Source: Subtercola boreus
GTDB taxonomy: Bacteria > Actinomycetota > Actinomycetes > Actinomycetales > Microbacteriaceae
Direction: 5' to 3'
Assembly: GCF_006716115.1 (NCBI RefSeq)
Contig: NZ_VFOO01000001.1
Location: forward strand, 2,232,001-2,296,000
Length of the DNA: 64,000 nt
Positions within the stretch are counted from its first letter, which is position 1; the number at the start of each line of letters is the position of its first letter. Positions 7,629 to 15,822 of this stretch are shown in pieces. The notes beneath the pieces were generated by a model that saw only the letters and a list, made by a program, of their open reading frames with translations, ran no database searches and was not told where the DNA came from. Position numbers and translations under genes: made by a program.

Positions 7629-9497
7629 ATGGCCCGATTCCTTCGACGCCGGCCTCCTTTCGCCCGGCACACCTTCGCCCGGCAGATGCTGCTCGTGCAG
7701 GTGGGCGTCGTCGTGGCTGTGGTCGTGCTGATCACGGTGACCTGCGGCGTGATCGCCACGCTCTCCAGCCGCGACAACGCGCAGCAGACGGCGCTCGGCA
7801 TCGCGCGCAGCACCGCCTCGGACGCCGAACTCATCGCCGCCGTCGACACCGAGTCACAGCAACCCGGGATGCCCGACCGCACCACCATCGAACGCGGGGC
7901 CGTGCAGTCGATCGCCGAGTCGGTGCGGCTCCGCACGGGCGCGCTCTTCGTTGTGGTGACGGATGACCGGGGACTCCGCCTGGCACATCCCAACCCACTC
8001 CTGCTCGGCGAGCGGGTCAGCACCGACCCGAGTGCGGCCCTTGCGGGCGAGGAGTCGACGTCGTGGCAGGCCGGCACGCTCGGCGACTCGGCCCGGGCGA
8101 AGGTGCCGGTGCGCACTGCAGACGGCCGGATCGTCGGTGAGGTGAGCGTCGGAATCGGCGCGGACAGCGTCTTCCGCGCCAGCGTCGCCGATGTGACGGC
8201 CATCGCCGTGGCTGCGGCGATCGCGCTGGCCATCGGCGCCACCGCCTCGATCCTGCTCAGCCGGAGACTCCGCCGGCAGACCCTGGGCCTCCAGCCCTCC
8301 GAGCTCGCAGGAATGGTGCTCGACCAGTCTGCGGTGATCAGCGGAATCGGCGAGGGCGTGGTGGGGATCACCGCGGGCGGTGTCGTCTCGGTGTGCAACG
8401 GCCGGGCATCCACTCTGCTGCAGCTGACCGATGCCGTCGGGCGCCCGTTCGACGACCTCGACCTGCCCGGGGAGCTGCGGGCGGCCGTTCGCGCGAGGCA
8501 GCTGCCGGCTTCGCCGGCGGGTTCCCGAACGCGGCCACGGCGCGTTCCCACCGATGCCGGGCAACAGCAGGGCGAGTCGACAGAGCTCCGCCTCGCCGTC
8601 GACGATCGACTGCTCTACCTCGACGTGGCCCGGGTCAGCCGCGCCGAGGTCGCGCTCGGCGTCGTCGTGGTCGTGCGCGACGAGACCGACCTCGCGTCGC
8701 TCAGCCAGCGCCTGGAAGTCGTCGAAGCGTCGTCGCGGGCGCTGCGGGTGCAGCGGCACGAGTTCTCGAACCGCCTGCACGTCATCTCGGGGCTGATCGA
8801 GGCGGGGCGGCCGGGCGATGCGCGCGACTACCTCAGCACGGTTCTGGATCGCGGTTCCCCCGACCGTCCGTTCGCCGATGCCGACCTCCTGACGGAGCCG
8901 TTTCTCCGAGCCTTTCTGGGCGCGAAGGCGATCGAGGCCGCCGAACGCGGCGTCAGCCTCCGCATCGGCCCGGAGACCGCGGTCGGCTCGACGCTGTCGC
9001 GCCCCGAGAAAGCGACCACGGTGCTCGGCAACCTCGTCGACAACGCCATCACCGCCGCCGCGCTCTCGGCCCGCGAGCCCCGGTGGGTGCAGGTCGACGC
9101 GCTCGACGACGGGCGCGACCTGCACCTCGTCGTGAGCGACTCCGGCGACGGACTCGGGGACGATGCGGTGCGGATGCTCTTCCAGCCGGTGGCGCACGAG
9201 CGAGGTCACGGTGGCGGCGGCGGTGCTCTCGGCGGCGGCGGCGCCGGTGGTGTCGCCGACGGAGGGGCCGGGCCGGTGCACGGCCTCGGCGTGGGGCTGC
9301 CCCTCATCCGCGACCTCGCCCGACGGAACGGGGGTGACGTCTGGCTCGCCACGGCGCACTCCTCCGACGCGGGCGCGGTGTTCTGCGCGCGGCTCGTCGA
9401 GGTGCTGAGCGGTGCCGCCGGGCATCGTGGCGACGGGCACGGCGCCGACGCGCATCCACACCCCGCCGGGCATCCACAACCGAAGGACGACGAATGA
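7629..9497 (+). CDS. CitA/DcuS-type sensor histidine kinase
   Basis: 622-aa membrane sensor. An N-terminal membrane helix (about 17-42) is followed by an extracytoplasmic PAS-like ligand domain with ALFVVVTDDRGLRLAHPN, typical of citrate/C4-dicarboxylate sensors. A second helix lies near 187-212, then a cytoplasmic PAS region, a SpoB-type dimerisation helix RHEFSNRLHVISGL (phospho-His near 377) and an HATPase_c domain with the N-box NLVDNAITAA. A Gly-rich stretch interrupts the ATP lid near 520-540. The last four bases overlap the response regulator (ATGA), so the pair is co-translated. With the divergent CitMHS transporter this forms a carboxylate-sensing uptake circuit. Confidence 0.9.
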   Translation: MARFLRRRPPFARHTFARQMLLVQVGVVVAVVVLITVTCGVIATLSSRDNAQQTALGIARSTASDAELIAAVDTESQQPGMPDRTTIERGAVQSIAESVRLRTGALFVVVTDDRGLRLAHPNPLLLGERVSTDPSAALAGEESTSWQAGTLGDSARAKVPVRTADGRIVGEVSVGIGADSVFRASVADVTAIAVAAAIALAIGATASILLSRRLRRQTLGLQPSELAGMVLDQSAVISGIGEGVVGITAGGVVSVCNGRASTLLQLTDAVGRPFDDLDLPGELRAAVRARQLPASPAGSRTRPRRVPTDAGQQQGESTELRLAVDDRLLYLDVARVSRAEVALGVVVVVRDETDLASLSQRLEVVEASSRALRVQRHEFSNRLHVISGLIEAGRPGDARDYLSTVLDRGSPDRPFADADLLTEPFLRAFLGAKAIEAAERGVSLRIGPETAVGSTLSRPEKATTVLGNLVDNAITAAALSAREPRWVQVDALDDGRDLHLVVSDSGDGLGDDAVRMLFQPVAHERGHGGGGGALGGGGAGGVADGGAGPVHGLGVGLPLIRDLARRNGGDVWLATAHSSDAGAVFCARLVEVLSGAAGHRGDGHGADAHPHPAGHPQPKDDE

Positions 9498-10162
9498 CCG
9501 ACCTCACCGTGCTCGTCATCGACGACGACTTCCACATCGCCGACCTGCACGCCCACCTGGTGGCCGAGACCCCGGGGTTCCGCTCGATCGGAACCGTGGG
9601 AACCGCCCGCGGAGCCCTCTCGGTGATCGAGTCGACCGCCCCCGACCTCGTGCTGCTCGACGCCTACCTGCCCGACGGCAGCGGAATGGAACTGATCAGG
9701 CGCATCCCCTCCGACGTCATCGCCATCACCGCAGCGAACGACCCCTCGATGGTGCGGCAGGCCATCCGCGCGGGAGCTTTCGGCTACCTCATCAAGCCGT
9801 TCGAGCGGCGGCTGCTCAGCGAGCTGCTGCTCTCGTACGCGGCCTACGCCGAGGCCGCGAGCTCCGATCGCCCCCTCGACCAGCGGGGCGTCGACCGGCT
9901 GTTCGGGCTGCTGCGCCCGGGCACGAAGGCGCGGGCGCGCACCGCCACCGAGCAGGCGGTGCTGACCTGCGTCGCAGAATCGGGCACGGAGCTCTCCGCT
10001 CCGGAGATCGCCGAACGGATCGGTGTCTCGCGTGCGACAGCGCAGCGCTACCTCGGCGCGCTCGCCACAGAGCGCCTCATCGTGGTGCAGCTGAAGTACG
10101 GCAGCACGGGACGGCCGGAACACCGCTACCAGTTGGCTGCCGCGCAGGGCCACCGGCCCTGA
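9494..10162 (+). CDS. CitB/DcuR-type response regulator
   Basis: 222-aa two-component regulator. The receiver domain has acidic-pocket residues IDDD at 9-12, phospho-acceptor Asp56 in LVLLDAYLPDGSGM, and a conserved Lys in LIKPFERR. A linker of about 35 residues leads to a C-terminal helix-turn-helix, EIAERIGVSRATAQRYLGALA, of the kind used by citrate/dicarboxylate regulators. Its start overlaps the kinase stop. It likely binds the 34-bp repeat at 7582-7615 and controls the CitMHS symporter, and perhaps its own operon. Confidence 0.92.
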   Translation: MTDLTVLVIDDDFHIADLHAHLVAETPGFRSIGTVGTARGALSVIESTAPDLVLLDAYLPDGSGMELIRRIPSDVIAITAANDPSMVRQAIRAGAFGYLIKPFERRLLSELLLSYAAYAEAASSDRPLDQRGVDRLFGLLRPGTKARARTATEQAVLTCVAESGTELSAPEIAERIGVSRATAQRYLGALATERLIVVQLKYGSTGRPEHRYQLAAAQGHRP

Positions 10163-10179
10163 CGCCCGGGCGCATCCGG

Positions 10180-10185
10180 TAGCGT
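10180..10185 (+). promoter_or_regulatory. -10 element TAGCGT upstream of the DoxX gene
   Basis: TAGCGT ends five bases before ATG 10191, with no Shine-Dalgarno in between. Leaderless expression is likely, separate from the two-component operon. Confidence 0.5.
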
Positions 10186-10190
10186 GAAGT

Positions 10191-10781
10191 ATGCCCACCT
10201 CCTCCCCCACCCCGGCCGCCGTCATCGCCCAGACCGTCTTCCGCGTCGGGCTCGGCGCCGTCCTGGTCGCTCATGGCTCGCAGAAACTCTTCGGCTGGTT
10301 CGGCGGCGGCGGAGTCGAAGGAACGGCCAAGGGCATGCACTCGATGGGCTTCCGCCCGGGACGACGGAACGCTGTCCTGGCGGGCCTCGGCGAGGCAGGC
10401 GCGGGAGCCGCTCTCGCGCTTGGGCTCGCGACCCCCGCCGCTGGCGCTGCCGCCGCGACCACGATGGGCGTCGCCGCGAGCGTGCACGTGCCCAACGGCT
10501 TCTTCGCGACCAAGGGAGGCCTCGAGTACCCCGCTGTGCTCGCGCTCGCTGCGGCCGCCTTCAGCCAGGCCGGCCCCGGGCCCGTCTCACTCGACGCCGC
10601 GACGCGCAACGTCTTCAACCGGCCCTGGATGCGCGTGGTCGCCCTGCTCGCCATCCCGGTCGCCATCGGGTCGCAGGTGTACCTCCGCCGGAAGGAGCTC
10701 GCGGCCGACGCCGCAGCCTCCGACGAACTCGACTCGGTCGGGGATGCCGCCGCTCTGGCCACGCCCGACAAGGCCGAGTAG
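10191..10781 (+). CDS. DoxX-family membrane protein
   Basis: 196-aa membrane protein with about four hydrophobic segments. The N-terminal VFRVGLGAVLVAHGSQKLFGWFGGGG is the DoxX hallmark, followed by GFRPGRRNAVLAGLGEAGAGAALALGL. Family members are small quinol-linked or redox-stress membrane proteins whose reaction is mostly unproven. The C-terminal 25 residues are hydrophilic and cytoplasmic. The EVE-domain gene begins only six bases downstream, suggesting co-expression. Confidence 0.85.
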   Translation: MPTSSPTPAAVIAQTVFRVGLGAVLVAHGSQKLFGWFGGGGVEGTAKGMHSMGFRPGRRNAVLAGLGEAGAGAALALGLATPAAGAAAATTMGVAASVHVPNGFFATKGGLEYPAVLALAAAAFSQAGPGPVSLDAATRNVFNRPWMRVVALLAIPVAIGSQVYLRRKELAADAAASDELDSVGDAAALATPDKAE

Positions 10782-10787
10782 CCGCGC

Positions 10788-11234
10788 ATGCCTGACCGCG
10801 GCACTCCGCGCGAGCCGCGGTTCTGGATCAACACCGTGAGCCTCGACCATGTGCTGAGCGCGGTGCAGCAGGGCTTCACGCAGGCCGATCATGGAGCGAA
10901 CACGAGGCTTCGACAGTTGGCGCCGGGCGACGGGATGATCTTCTATTCCCCCCGCACCGAGCTCCGTGGCGGGGATCCGGTGCAGCAGTTCACGGCCATC
11001 GCCGAGGTGACAGGCGACGAGCCGTACCAGGTGACCGTGAGCGAGGAGTTCCGGCCATGGCGGCTGGCGGTGCGGTTCCGCACCTGCACGCCGGCCGACG
11101 CGAAGCCGCTGGTCGGCGGGCTGTCGTTCATCGCCGACCCGGCGCGCTGGGGCTACCCGTTCCGGAGGGGACTGTTCCCGGTGCCCGAAGCCGACTTCGA
11201 GACCATCGCCCGCGCGCTCGCCGCCGGGCCCTGA
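10788..11234 (+). CDS. EVE (PUA-like) domain protein
   Basis: 148-aa EVE-domain protein. FWINTVSLDHVLSAVQQGFTQADHG, LAPGDGMIFYSPRTE, the FTAIAEVTG strand and the WGYPFRRGLFPV ending fit the PUA-superfamily fold that binds modified bases in RNA or DNA. In bacteria such proteins occur alone or fused in restriction and defence proteins, but no defence gene is adjacent here. The start ATG lies six bases after the DoxX stop, so translation is probably coupled. Its ligand is unknown. Confidence 0.82.
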   Translation: MPDRGTPREPRFWINTVSLDHVLSAVQQGFTQADHGANTRLRQLAPGDGMIFYSPRTELRGGDPVQQFTAIAEVTGDEPYQVTVSEEFRPWRLAVRFRTCTPADAKPLVGGLSFIADPARWGYPFRRGLFPVPEADFETIARALAAGP

Positions 11235-11259
11235 GTCGGGTCGCGGGCGGGCCGACGCG

Positions 11260-12168
11260 CTACGCCAGCACGCGCAGCGCGCCGGGGCGCACCGACACCG
11301 TCACAGGGAGCGGCCCGACCCGCTCGCCGTCGGCGTACGCCACGATGTCGCCCGAGTCGACGGCGACCGTCACGGACGAGACCCGCGACAGCGACACGAC
11401 CGGCAGTCCGGCGTGCGTCCCCTTGAAGACCTTCGGGAACAACCTCAGGAAGCGGAACCGCGAGAGCGGCGCCACGATGAACAGGTCGAGCCGGCCGTCG
11501 TCGAGCTGGGCATCCGGAGCGATCAGCATTCCGCCGCCGATCGAGCGGTTGTTCGCGACCGCCAGCAGCACAGAGTCGACCGTGCGCGTCTCGCCGTCCA
11601 CCACGAGCGTGTAGCGCCGGGAGCGCAGCCGCAACAGCTCCACGAGCAGCGCGATCGTGTAGCGGGAGGCACCGCGCGGGCGTTTCATGCGGTTCGCCCG
11701 CTCGTTCACCCGCGCGTCGAAGCCGGCGGAGAGCGCGGAGGCGAACCAGAGCTCGCCGCCCGCGTGGCTGAGGTAACCGAGGTCGATCGTGCGCGGCTCC
11801 CGCGTCAACGCGGCTCGGAGCGCAGCCAGGGCGGCGTCGAACTCGAAGGGGATGCCGAGCCCCAGCGCCGAGTCGTTTCCGGTTCCGGTGGGCACGATGC
11901 CGAGCGGCGTTGCGGTGCCGCCGACGAGGTTCACGCCGAGGCTCACCATTCCGTCGCCGCCGACGACGATCAGGGCGTCCGGATGATCGGCGAGCGCCGC
12001 GCGGGCCGCCACCGTCAGCTCCTCGAAGCTCTGTGCCCGCAACTCGGTGATGTCGTGGCCGTCGCGCCGCAGTTCCTCCACGACGCGCGCGCCGAGGCCG
12101 CTCGTGCTTCCGAACGACGCTGTCGGGTTGATCGCGACCACGAGTCGCCGGCTCTGGGATTCGGACAC
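11260..12168 (-). CDS. Diacylglycerol/lipid kinase
   Basis: 302-aa soluble DAGK-catalytic-domain protein. LVVAINPTAS opens the fold, VVGGDGMVSLGVN (about residues 65-77) is the GGDG nucleotide loop, and GIVPTGTGNDSALGLG is the second signature. Such enzymes phosphorylate diacylglycerol or related lipids at the membrane. GTG 12168 is chosen because GATAAT stands six bases upstream (leaderless layout). An in-frame ATG at 12195 lies upstream of that -10 element and would be outside the transcript. It is convergent with the EVE gene. Confidence 0.88.
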   Translation of the reverse strand: MSESQSRRLVVAINPTASFGSTSGLGARVVEELRRDGHDITELRAQSFEELTVAARAALADHPDALIVVGGDGMVSLGVNLVGGTATPLGIVPTGTGNDSALGLGIPFEFDAALAALRAALTREPRTIDLGYLSHAGGELWFASALSAGFDARVNERANRMKRPRGASRYTIALLVELLRLRSRRYTLVVDGETRTVDSVLLAVANNRSIGGGMLIAPDAQLDDGRLDLFIVAPLSRFRFLRLFPKVFKGTHAGLPVVSLSRVSSVTVAVDSGDIVAYADGERVGPLPVTVSVRPGALRVLA

Positions 12169-12174
12169 CCCCCG

Positions 12175-12180
12175 ATTATC
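12175..12180 (-). promoter_or_regulatory. -10 element GATAAT for the lipid kinase
   Basis: Near-consensus -10, six bases before GTG 12168 on the minus strand; it decides the start codon of the kinase. Confidence 0.6.
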
Positions 12181-12277
12181 GCCCACCCCGGGCATCCGTA
12201 CCGCCGATCCGCGGACGACGCGCCAGCCGTCGCGCCCCGACTTGCAGCGGCGCCGCCGGAGGTGTTGGCTACGGATC

Positions 12278-12913
12278 ATGAGACTCACGAAGCTGGAACA
12301 CGCCACCCTTGTCCTCGAGAAGTCCGGCCGACGGCTGGTCGTCGATCCCGGCGGGTTCACCGCCCCGCTCGCCGACGCGTCGAACACCGTGGCCATCGTG
12401 ATCACCCACGAGCACGGCGACCACTGGAGCCCCGACCAGCTGAACCGGATCCTCTCGCTGAACCCGGGCATCCCGGTGTTCGCGCCGTCGGGCGTCGCGG
12501 CGGCCGCAACCGACTTCGACATCACGGTCGTGAAGGCCGGCGACGAGGTCACCGTGGAACCGTTCACACTCCGGTTCTTCGGTGAGAAGCACGCCGTCAT
12601 CCACGAGACGCTGCCGGTCGTCGACAACGTCGGCGTGCTCATCAACGACACGCTGTACTACCCGGGCGACTCGTACACGGTGCCCGGTGTCGACGTCGAC
12701 GTGCTCGCCGCACCGATCGGCGCACCGTGGCTGAAGATCGGCGACGCGATGGACTTCGTGCTCGAGGTGGCCCCGAAGCGCGCCTTCCCGACGCACGAGA
12801 TGACGCTGTCGGCGGCCGGCAAGGGCATCGGCGGCGAACGCCTGCAGTGGGCGACCGAGCAGGGCGGCGGCGAGTACTTCCCGCTCACCCCCGGCGACAC
12901 GCTCGACCTGTAG
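12278..12913 (+). CDS. MBL-fold metallo-hydrolase
   Basis: 211-aa metallo-beta-lactamase-fold protein. The metal site THEHGDHW (about residues 45-52) is intact, the third His is in GEKHAVIHE, the bridging Asp is in YYPGDSYT, and a final His is in FPTHEM. It resembles the UlaG/YtnP-like single-domain hydrolases; the substrate is unknown. No close ribosome-binding site is seen (GGAGG lies about 16 bases upstream). It is divergent from the lipid kinase. Confidence 0.87.
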   Translation: MRLTKLEHATLVLEKSGRRLVVDPGGFTAPLADASNTVAIVITHEHGDHWSPDQLNRILSLNPGIPVFAPSGVAAAATDFDITVVKAGDEVTVEPFTLRFFGEKHAVIHETLPVVDNVGVLINDTLYYPGDSYTVPGVDVDVLAAPIGAPWLKIGDAMDFVLEVAPKRAFPTHEMTLSAAGKGIGGERLQWATEQGGGEYFPLTPGDTLDL

Positions 12914-12997
12914 GGCACCGGGCGGCCGTGGGGCACCGGGGGGCACCGGGGGGCTCCAGGGCACCGGATGTCGCGGCGGGCGTTCACCCCGAACCGC

Positions 12998-13003
12998 TAG
13001 GGT
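12998..13003 (+). promoter_or_regulatory. -10 element TAGGGT for the 107-aa membrane protein
   Basis: TAGGGT, six bases, then GTG 13010; no ribosome-binding site. This supports the GTG as the true start. Confidence 0.55.
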
Positions 13004-13009
13004 CTCTGC

Positions 13010-13333
13010 GTGACCCCCGCCGCCGCATCCGTTCTCGTCTTCGTGCTCTGCCTCGCCGTGTTGGCGCCGCTCGCGGTGCTCGGCTACCGGCAGACCCGGC
13101 GCGCGATCGCCGCCACCGACCCGCGCCTCGGCTCGAACTTCTTCGCCGGGGTGGCTTTTCTCTTCGCCTTCCTCGCGTCGCCGATCGGTATCCTGTTCGC
13201 GCACCTGTCGCTCCGCCAGATCGCACGCACGGGGGCCTCCGGCGTGGGCCTTGCGATCGCGGGGTTCTACATCTCCTATACGCTGACCGTCGTACAGCTT
13301 GCGCTGCTGCTCGGGATCTCGCTCGCGACGTGA
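13010..13333 (+). CDS. Small DUF4190-like membrane protein
   Basis: 107-aa protein with three hydrophobic segments (about 5-25, 42-66 and 80-104). The central part, FASPIGILFAHLSLRQIARTGASGVGLAIAGFYISY, matches the DUF4190 pattern of small actinobacterial membrane proteins, whose function is not established. The upstream 100 bases are a GGGGCACCGG-type low-complexity stretch. It is followed 65 bases later by the META lipoprotein on the same strand. Confidence 0.75.
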   Translation: MTPAAASVLVFVLCLAVLAPLAVLGYRQTRRAIAATDPRLGSNFFAGVAFLFAFLASPIGILFAHLSLRQIARTGASGVGLAIAGFYISYTLTVVQLALLLGISLAT

Positions 13334-13398
13334 CGGAAGCCCGGCCATCCGGCGCCGTGGTTGAGTATCGTGGAAGCTGACCGAAACGAAAGAGAACT

Positions 13399-14235
13399 GT
13401 GCCGACCATCCGAATGATCGCTGTGGCGGCCGCGGGCATCGTCGCCCTCGCGCTGGCAGGGTGTTCGTCTGCCGCGCCGCCGGCTCCGGATGCTCCGCAG
13501 TACACCCCCGCATCGACCAGTACCCTCCCCGGCACCTGGATCGTCGCCGACACCTACTCGTCGCCCGACCAGCCCTTCCTGGCCTTCGAGCGGGACGGCA
13601 CGTGGACGGGCTCCGACGGCTGCAACGACGCCGCCGGCACCTGGTCGATGGACACGGCGGGCGTGCTCACCACCACCTCCGGCCCGCAGACGCAGATCTA
13701 CTGCGACGGCACGCACCTCCCGCTCTTCCTGATCGACTCCGCCTCCGCCCGCTTCGACGGCACCGACCTCACGCTGGTGGGGCACGATGGCGACGAGCTG
13801 GCGAAGGTGCACAAGCGCGTCATGACCGAGAAGGCCGTCGCTCGGGGCACCAGCGTGGTCGTCGGTCTCTGGACGAACGTGGAACCGGGCCGCGACCGCC
13901 TGCTGCGGCTGACGATGAATGACGACGGCACCGTGGAGGGCAACGACGGCTGCAACAACTTCACGACGACCTGGCGGTTCGCAGAAGACGGTTCGGTCTC
14001 GTTCGGCAAGCTCGCGATCCTGGGCCGCTCCTGCGAAGGCGTCGTGACCTGGCTGAACCTCGCCTCCTCGGCGGTGCTCGACGGCACCACCATGGTGATC
14101 CGGTCGATGTACGGCGCCCAGCTCGGCACTCTGACCTACCTGCAGGCCCTGCCGGGATCGACTGCCGACCCTCTCGGCGGGGCGACGGCAACGCCCGTAC
14201 CGACAGCCGCTCCCACGCCCACAACCACTCCCTGA
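13399..14235 (+). CDS. META-domain lipoprotein with two repeats
   Basis: 278-aa lipoprotein. The signal peptide MPTIRMIAVAAAGIVALA leads to the lipobox LALAGC. Two META-like domains follow, each built around the same turn: DGTWTGSDGCNDAAGTW (about residues 65-81) and DGTVEGNDGCNNFTTTW (about 175-191). Each is followed by a Cys-containing strand (IYCDG, RSCEG). META domains occur in secreted heat-shock protein HslJ-type proteins and have no settled enzymatic role. The last 25 residues are Thr/Pro/Ala-rich. GTG at 13399 is the only start consistent with the signal peptide. Confidence 0.87.
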   Translation: MPTIRMIAVAAAGIVALALAGCSSAAPPAPDAPQYTPASTSTLPGTWIVADTYSSPDQPFLAFERDGTWTGSDGCNDAAGTWSMDTAGVLTTTSGPQTQIYCDGTHLPLFLIDSASARFDGTDLTLVGHDGDELAKVHKRVMTEKAVARGTSVVVGLWTNVEPGRDRLLRLTMNDDGTVEGNDGCNNFTTTWRFAEDGSVSFGKLAILGRSCEGVVTWLNLASSAVLDGTTMVIRSMYGAQLGTLTYLQALPGSTADPLGGATATPVPTAAPTPTTTP

Positions 14236-14246
14236 CCCCCCGCGCA

Positions 14247-14275
14247 TTGAGTTGTGCGGAAAGGCAAGGTAGGGT
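14247..14275 (+). promoter_or_regulatory. Promoter TTGAGT-N17-TAGGGT
   Basis: TTGAGT at 14247-14252 and TAGGGT at 14270-14275 are 17 bases apart, a good housekeeping-sigma match. They stand 36 bases upstream of the secreted transglycosylase start. Confidence 0.65.
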
Positions 14276-14311
14276 CGTTACGCATTCGTGATCGAAACAG
14301 AGGACAACTGG

Positions 14312-14995
14312 ATGAGTTTGCTGAACGGAAACGTGCGTCGCCGCCTTGTGCAGGCCCTCGCCGTGAGTTGCGCACTGGGCCTTGCCGGCACGGTCGCCAT
14401 CCCCTTCGCAAACGCCTCCACCATGAAGAACGCCTCGTTCGCCTTCACGCCCACCCAGAACGCGATGGCCGTGGGCCAGAGCTTCGACGGGCAGTCGGCC
14501 GGAGCCATCGTCGCCCAGCGTGACGACTACGTCGCCACCGACCCGGCCGTGCTTGCTGCGCAGAAGGCCGCTGCTGCCGCCAAGGCAGCCGCTGACCTTG
14601 CTGCGAAGACTGCCGCCCAGAATGCCGCAGCCTCCTCCTCGTCTTCCTCGTCATCGTCAGGTTCGGGTGCTCCTGCCGCCGCGACACCGAACCCCGGTTC
14701 GGCCCAGGCCATCGCCAAGGCGATGCTCGCCGACCGCGGCATGGGCGACGACCAGTACTCCTGCCTCGTCTCCCTCTGGAACCGAGAGTCGGGATGGCGC
14801 GTGAACGCCTACAACGCCGGATCGGGCGCCACGGGCATCCCGCAGGCCCTCCCCGGCAGCAAGATGGCCAGTGCGGGTGCCGACTGGGCAACCAACCCGG
14901 CTACGCAGATCACCTGGGGACTGGGCTACATCGCGGGTCGCTACGGCACGCCGTGCGGCGCCTGGGCTCACAGCCAGTCAGCCGGCTGGTACTAG
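14312..14995 (+). CDS. Secreted lytic-transglycosylase-like protein
   Basis: 227-aa exported protein. AGAGGA eight bases upstream selects ATG 14312. The signal peptide (MSLLNGNVRRRLVQALAVSCALGLAG) ends near ANA-S at about residue 36. An Ala-rich, lysine-containing helix and a run of nine serines form a linker. The C-terminal 95 residues form a compact transglycosylase-type domain: YSCLVSLWNRESGWRVNAYN with the probable catalytic Glu, then ATGIPQALPGSKMA and a final GAWAHSQSAGWY. Two Cys (YSC, TPC) may form a disulfide. Proteins of this type remodel peptidoglycan in actinobacteria. Confidence 0.85.
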   Translation: MSLLNGNVRRRLVQALAVSCALGLAGTVAIPFANASTMKNASFAFTPTQNAMAVGQSFDGQSAGAIVAQRDDYVATDPAVLAAQKAAAAAKAAADLAAKTAAQNAAASSSSSSSSSGSGAPAAATPNPGSAQAIAKAMLADRGMGDDQYSCLVSLWNRESGWRVNAYNAGSGATGIPQALPGSKMASAGADWATNPATQITWGLGYIAGRYGTPCGAWAHSQSAGWY

Positions 14996-15035
14996 GCCTC
15001 AGGCCCGACCGGCGCCAGTTCTGACCGACGTCAGG

Positions 15036-15083
15036 CCTGACCGGCCTCAGTCCTGACCGGCCTCAGTCCTGACCGGCCTCAGT
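15036..15083 (+). repeat. Three exact 16-bp tandem repeats
   Basis: CCTGACCGGCCTCAGT is repeated three times without change, preceded by degenerate copies from about 15000. The third copy contains the stop codon (15079-15081) of the minus-strand phosphatase gene. Confidence 0.9.
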
Positions 15084-15741
15084 CGCCGAGCGCGTCGGCC
15101 GTCGGGTCCGGAGCGGTTGCATCCTCGAGATCGGCGCCGCCCATCGGCTCGCCGGCCCAGTACGTCGCCGCCCAGCCGTCGGCGGGTGAGCCCTCCAGCA
15201 CCACGACTGCGGTGTTGTGGAGCGGATGGCTGCGGCTGAACTCCGGGTCGATGTTCTCTGCGGCGTAGGAGCTCCACGCGCGGATCGCCGCGCCGTGGCT
15301 GAACACCGCAACAGTGGAGTCCGGATGCTCGGCAGCGATCGTCTCGATGGCCGCCGTGTAGCGGCGGTAGAACTCGTGGCCGTCCTCGCCGCCCGGGATC
15401 CGCCCGTCGAGGCTCGTCCACCACGAGAAGATGGTGCTCATGTAGATTCCGATGGCCTCTTCGTCGCTCCGCTGCTCGAGGTCGCCTGAGGTGACCTCCT
15501 CGAGCCCGTCGATCTGCTGCGCCACGAGCCCCCGCTCGTTCGCGAGCGGCAGTGCGGTCTCATGCGTGCGTTTCATCGTCGACACGTAGATGGCCGCCAG
15601 GCGTTCGCCCGACAGCGCTTCGGGAATCGCCGCAGCCTGCTTCTGCCCAAGGGCGGTCAGTCCAGGCCCCGGCACGATGGCACCGATGGCCCCGTTCAGA
15701 TTGTCGATGGTCTGGCCGTGTCTGATCAGTAGAAGTCGCAT
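15079..15741 (-). CDS. Histidine phosphatase family protein
   Basis: 220-aa phosphoglycerate-mutase-like phosphatase. MRLLLIRHGQT supplies the phospho-acceptor His and the RHG motif. TMKRTHETA carries the second conserved Arg, an acidic residue comes from the LEEVTSGDLE region, and VFSHGAAIR is the C-terminal His motif. It probably hydrolyses a small phosphoester, though the substrate cannot be assigned. ATG 15741 is preferred over GTG 15747 because TAAACT stands seven bases upstream. The stop codon lies inside a tandem repeat. Confidence 0.88.
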   Translation of the reverse strand: MRLLLIRHGQTIDNLNGAIGAIVPGPGLTALGQKQAAAIPEALSGERLAAIYVSTMKRTHETALPLANERGLVAQQIDGLEEVTSGDLEQRSDEEAIGIYMSTIFSWWTSLDGRIPGGEDGHEFYRRYTAAIETIAAEHPDSTVAVFSHGAAIRAWSSYAAENIDPEFSRSHPLHNTAVVVLEGSPADGWAATYWAGEPMGGADLEDATAPDPTADALGD

Positions 15742-15748
15742 CCCCACC

Positions 15749-15754
15749 AGTTTA
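15749..15754 (-). promoter_or_regulatory. -10 element TAAACT for the histidine phosphatase
   Basis: TAAACT, seven bases, ATG 15741 on the minus strand, leaving at most a base or so of leader. Confidence 0.5.
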
Positions 15755-15822
15755 CGAGATGCCGTACTTCGGGAGGACTGCCCGGCAGGACCGCGAGTTC
15801 GTGCGGGTGCGCGCGGGTTTCC

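Noticed and set aside
15036-15083. CRISPR array
   Set aside because: Units are 16 bp and directly abutting with no spacers; no cas genes anywhere. The arrays at 19062 and 45239 fail for the same reason.
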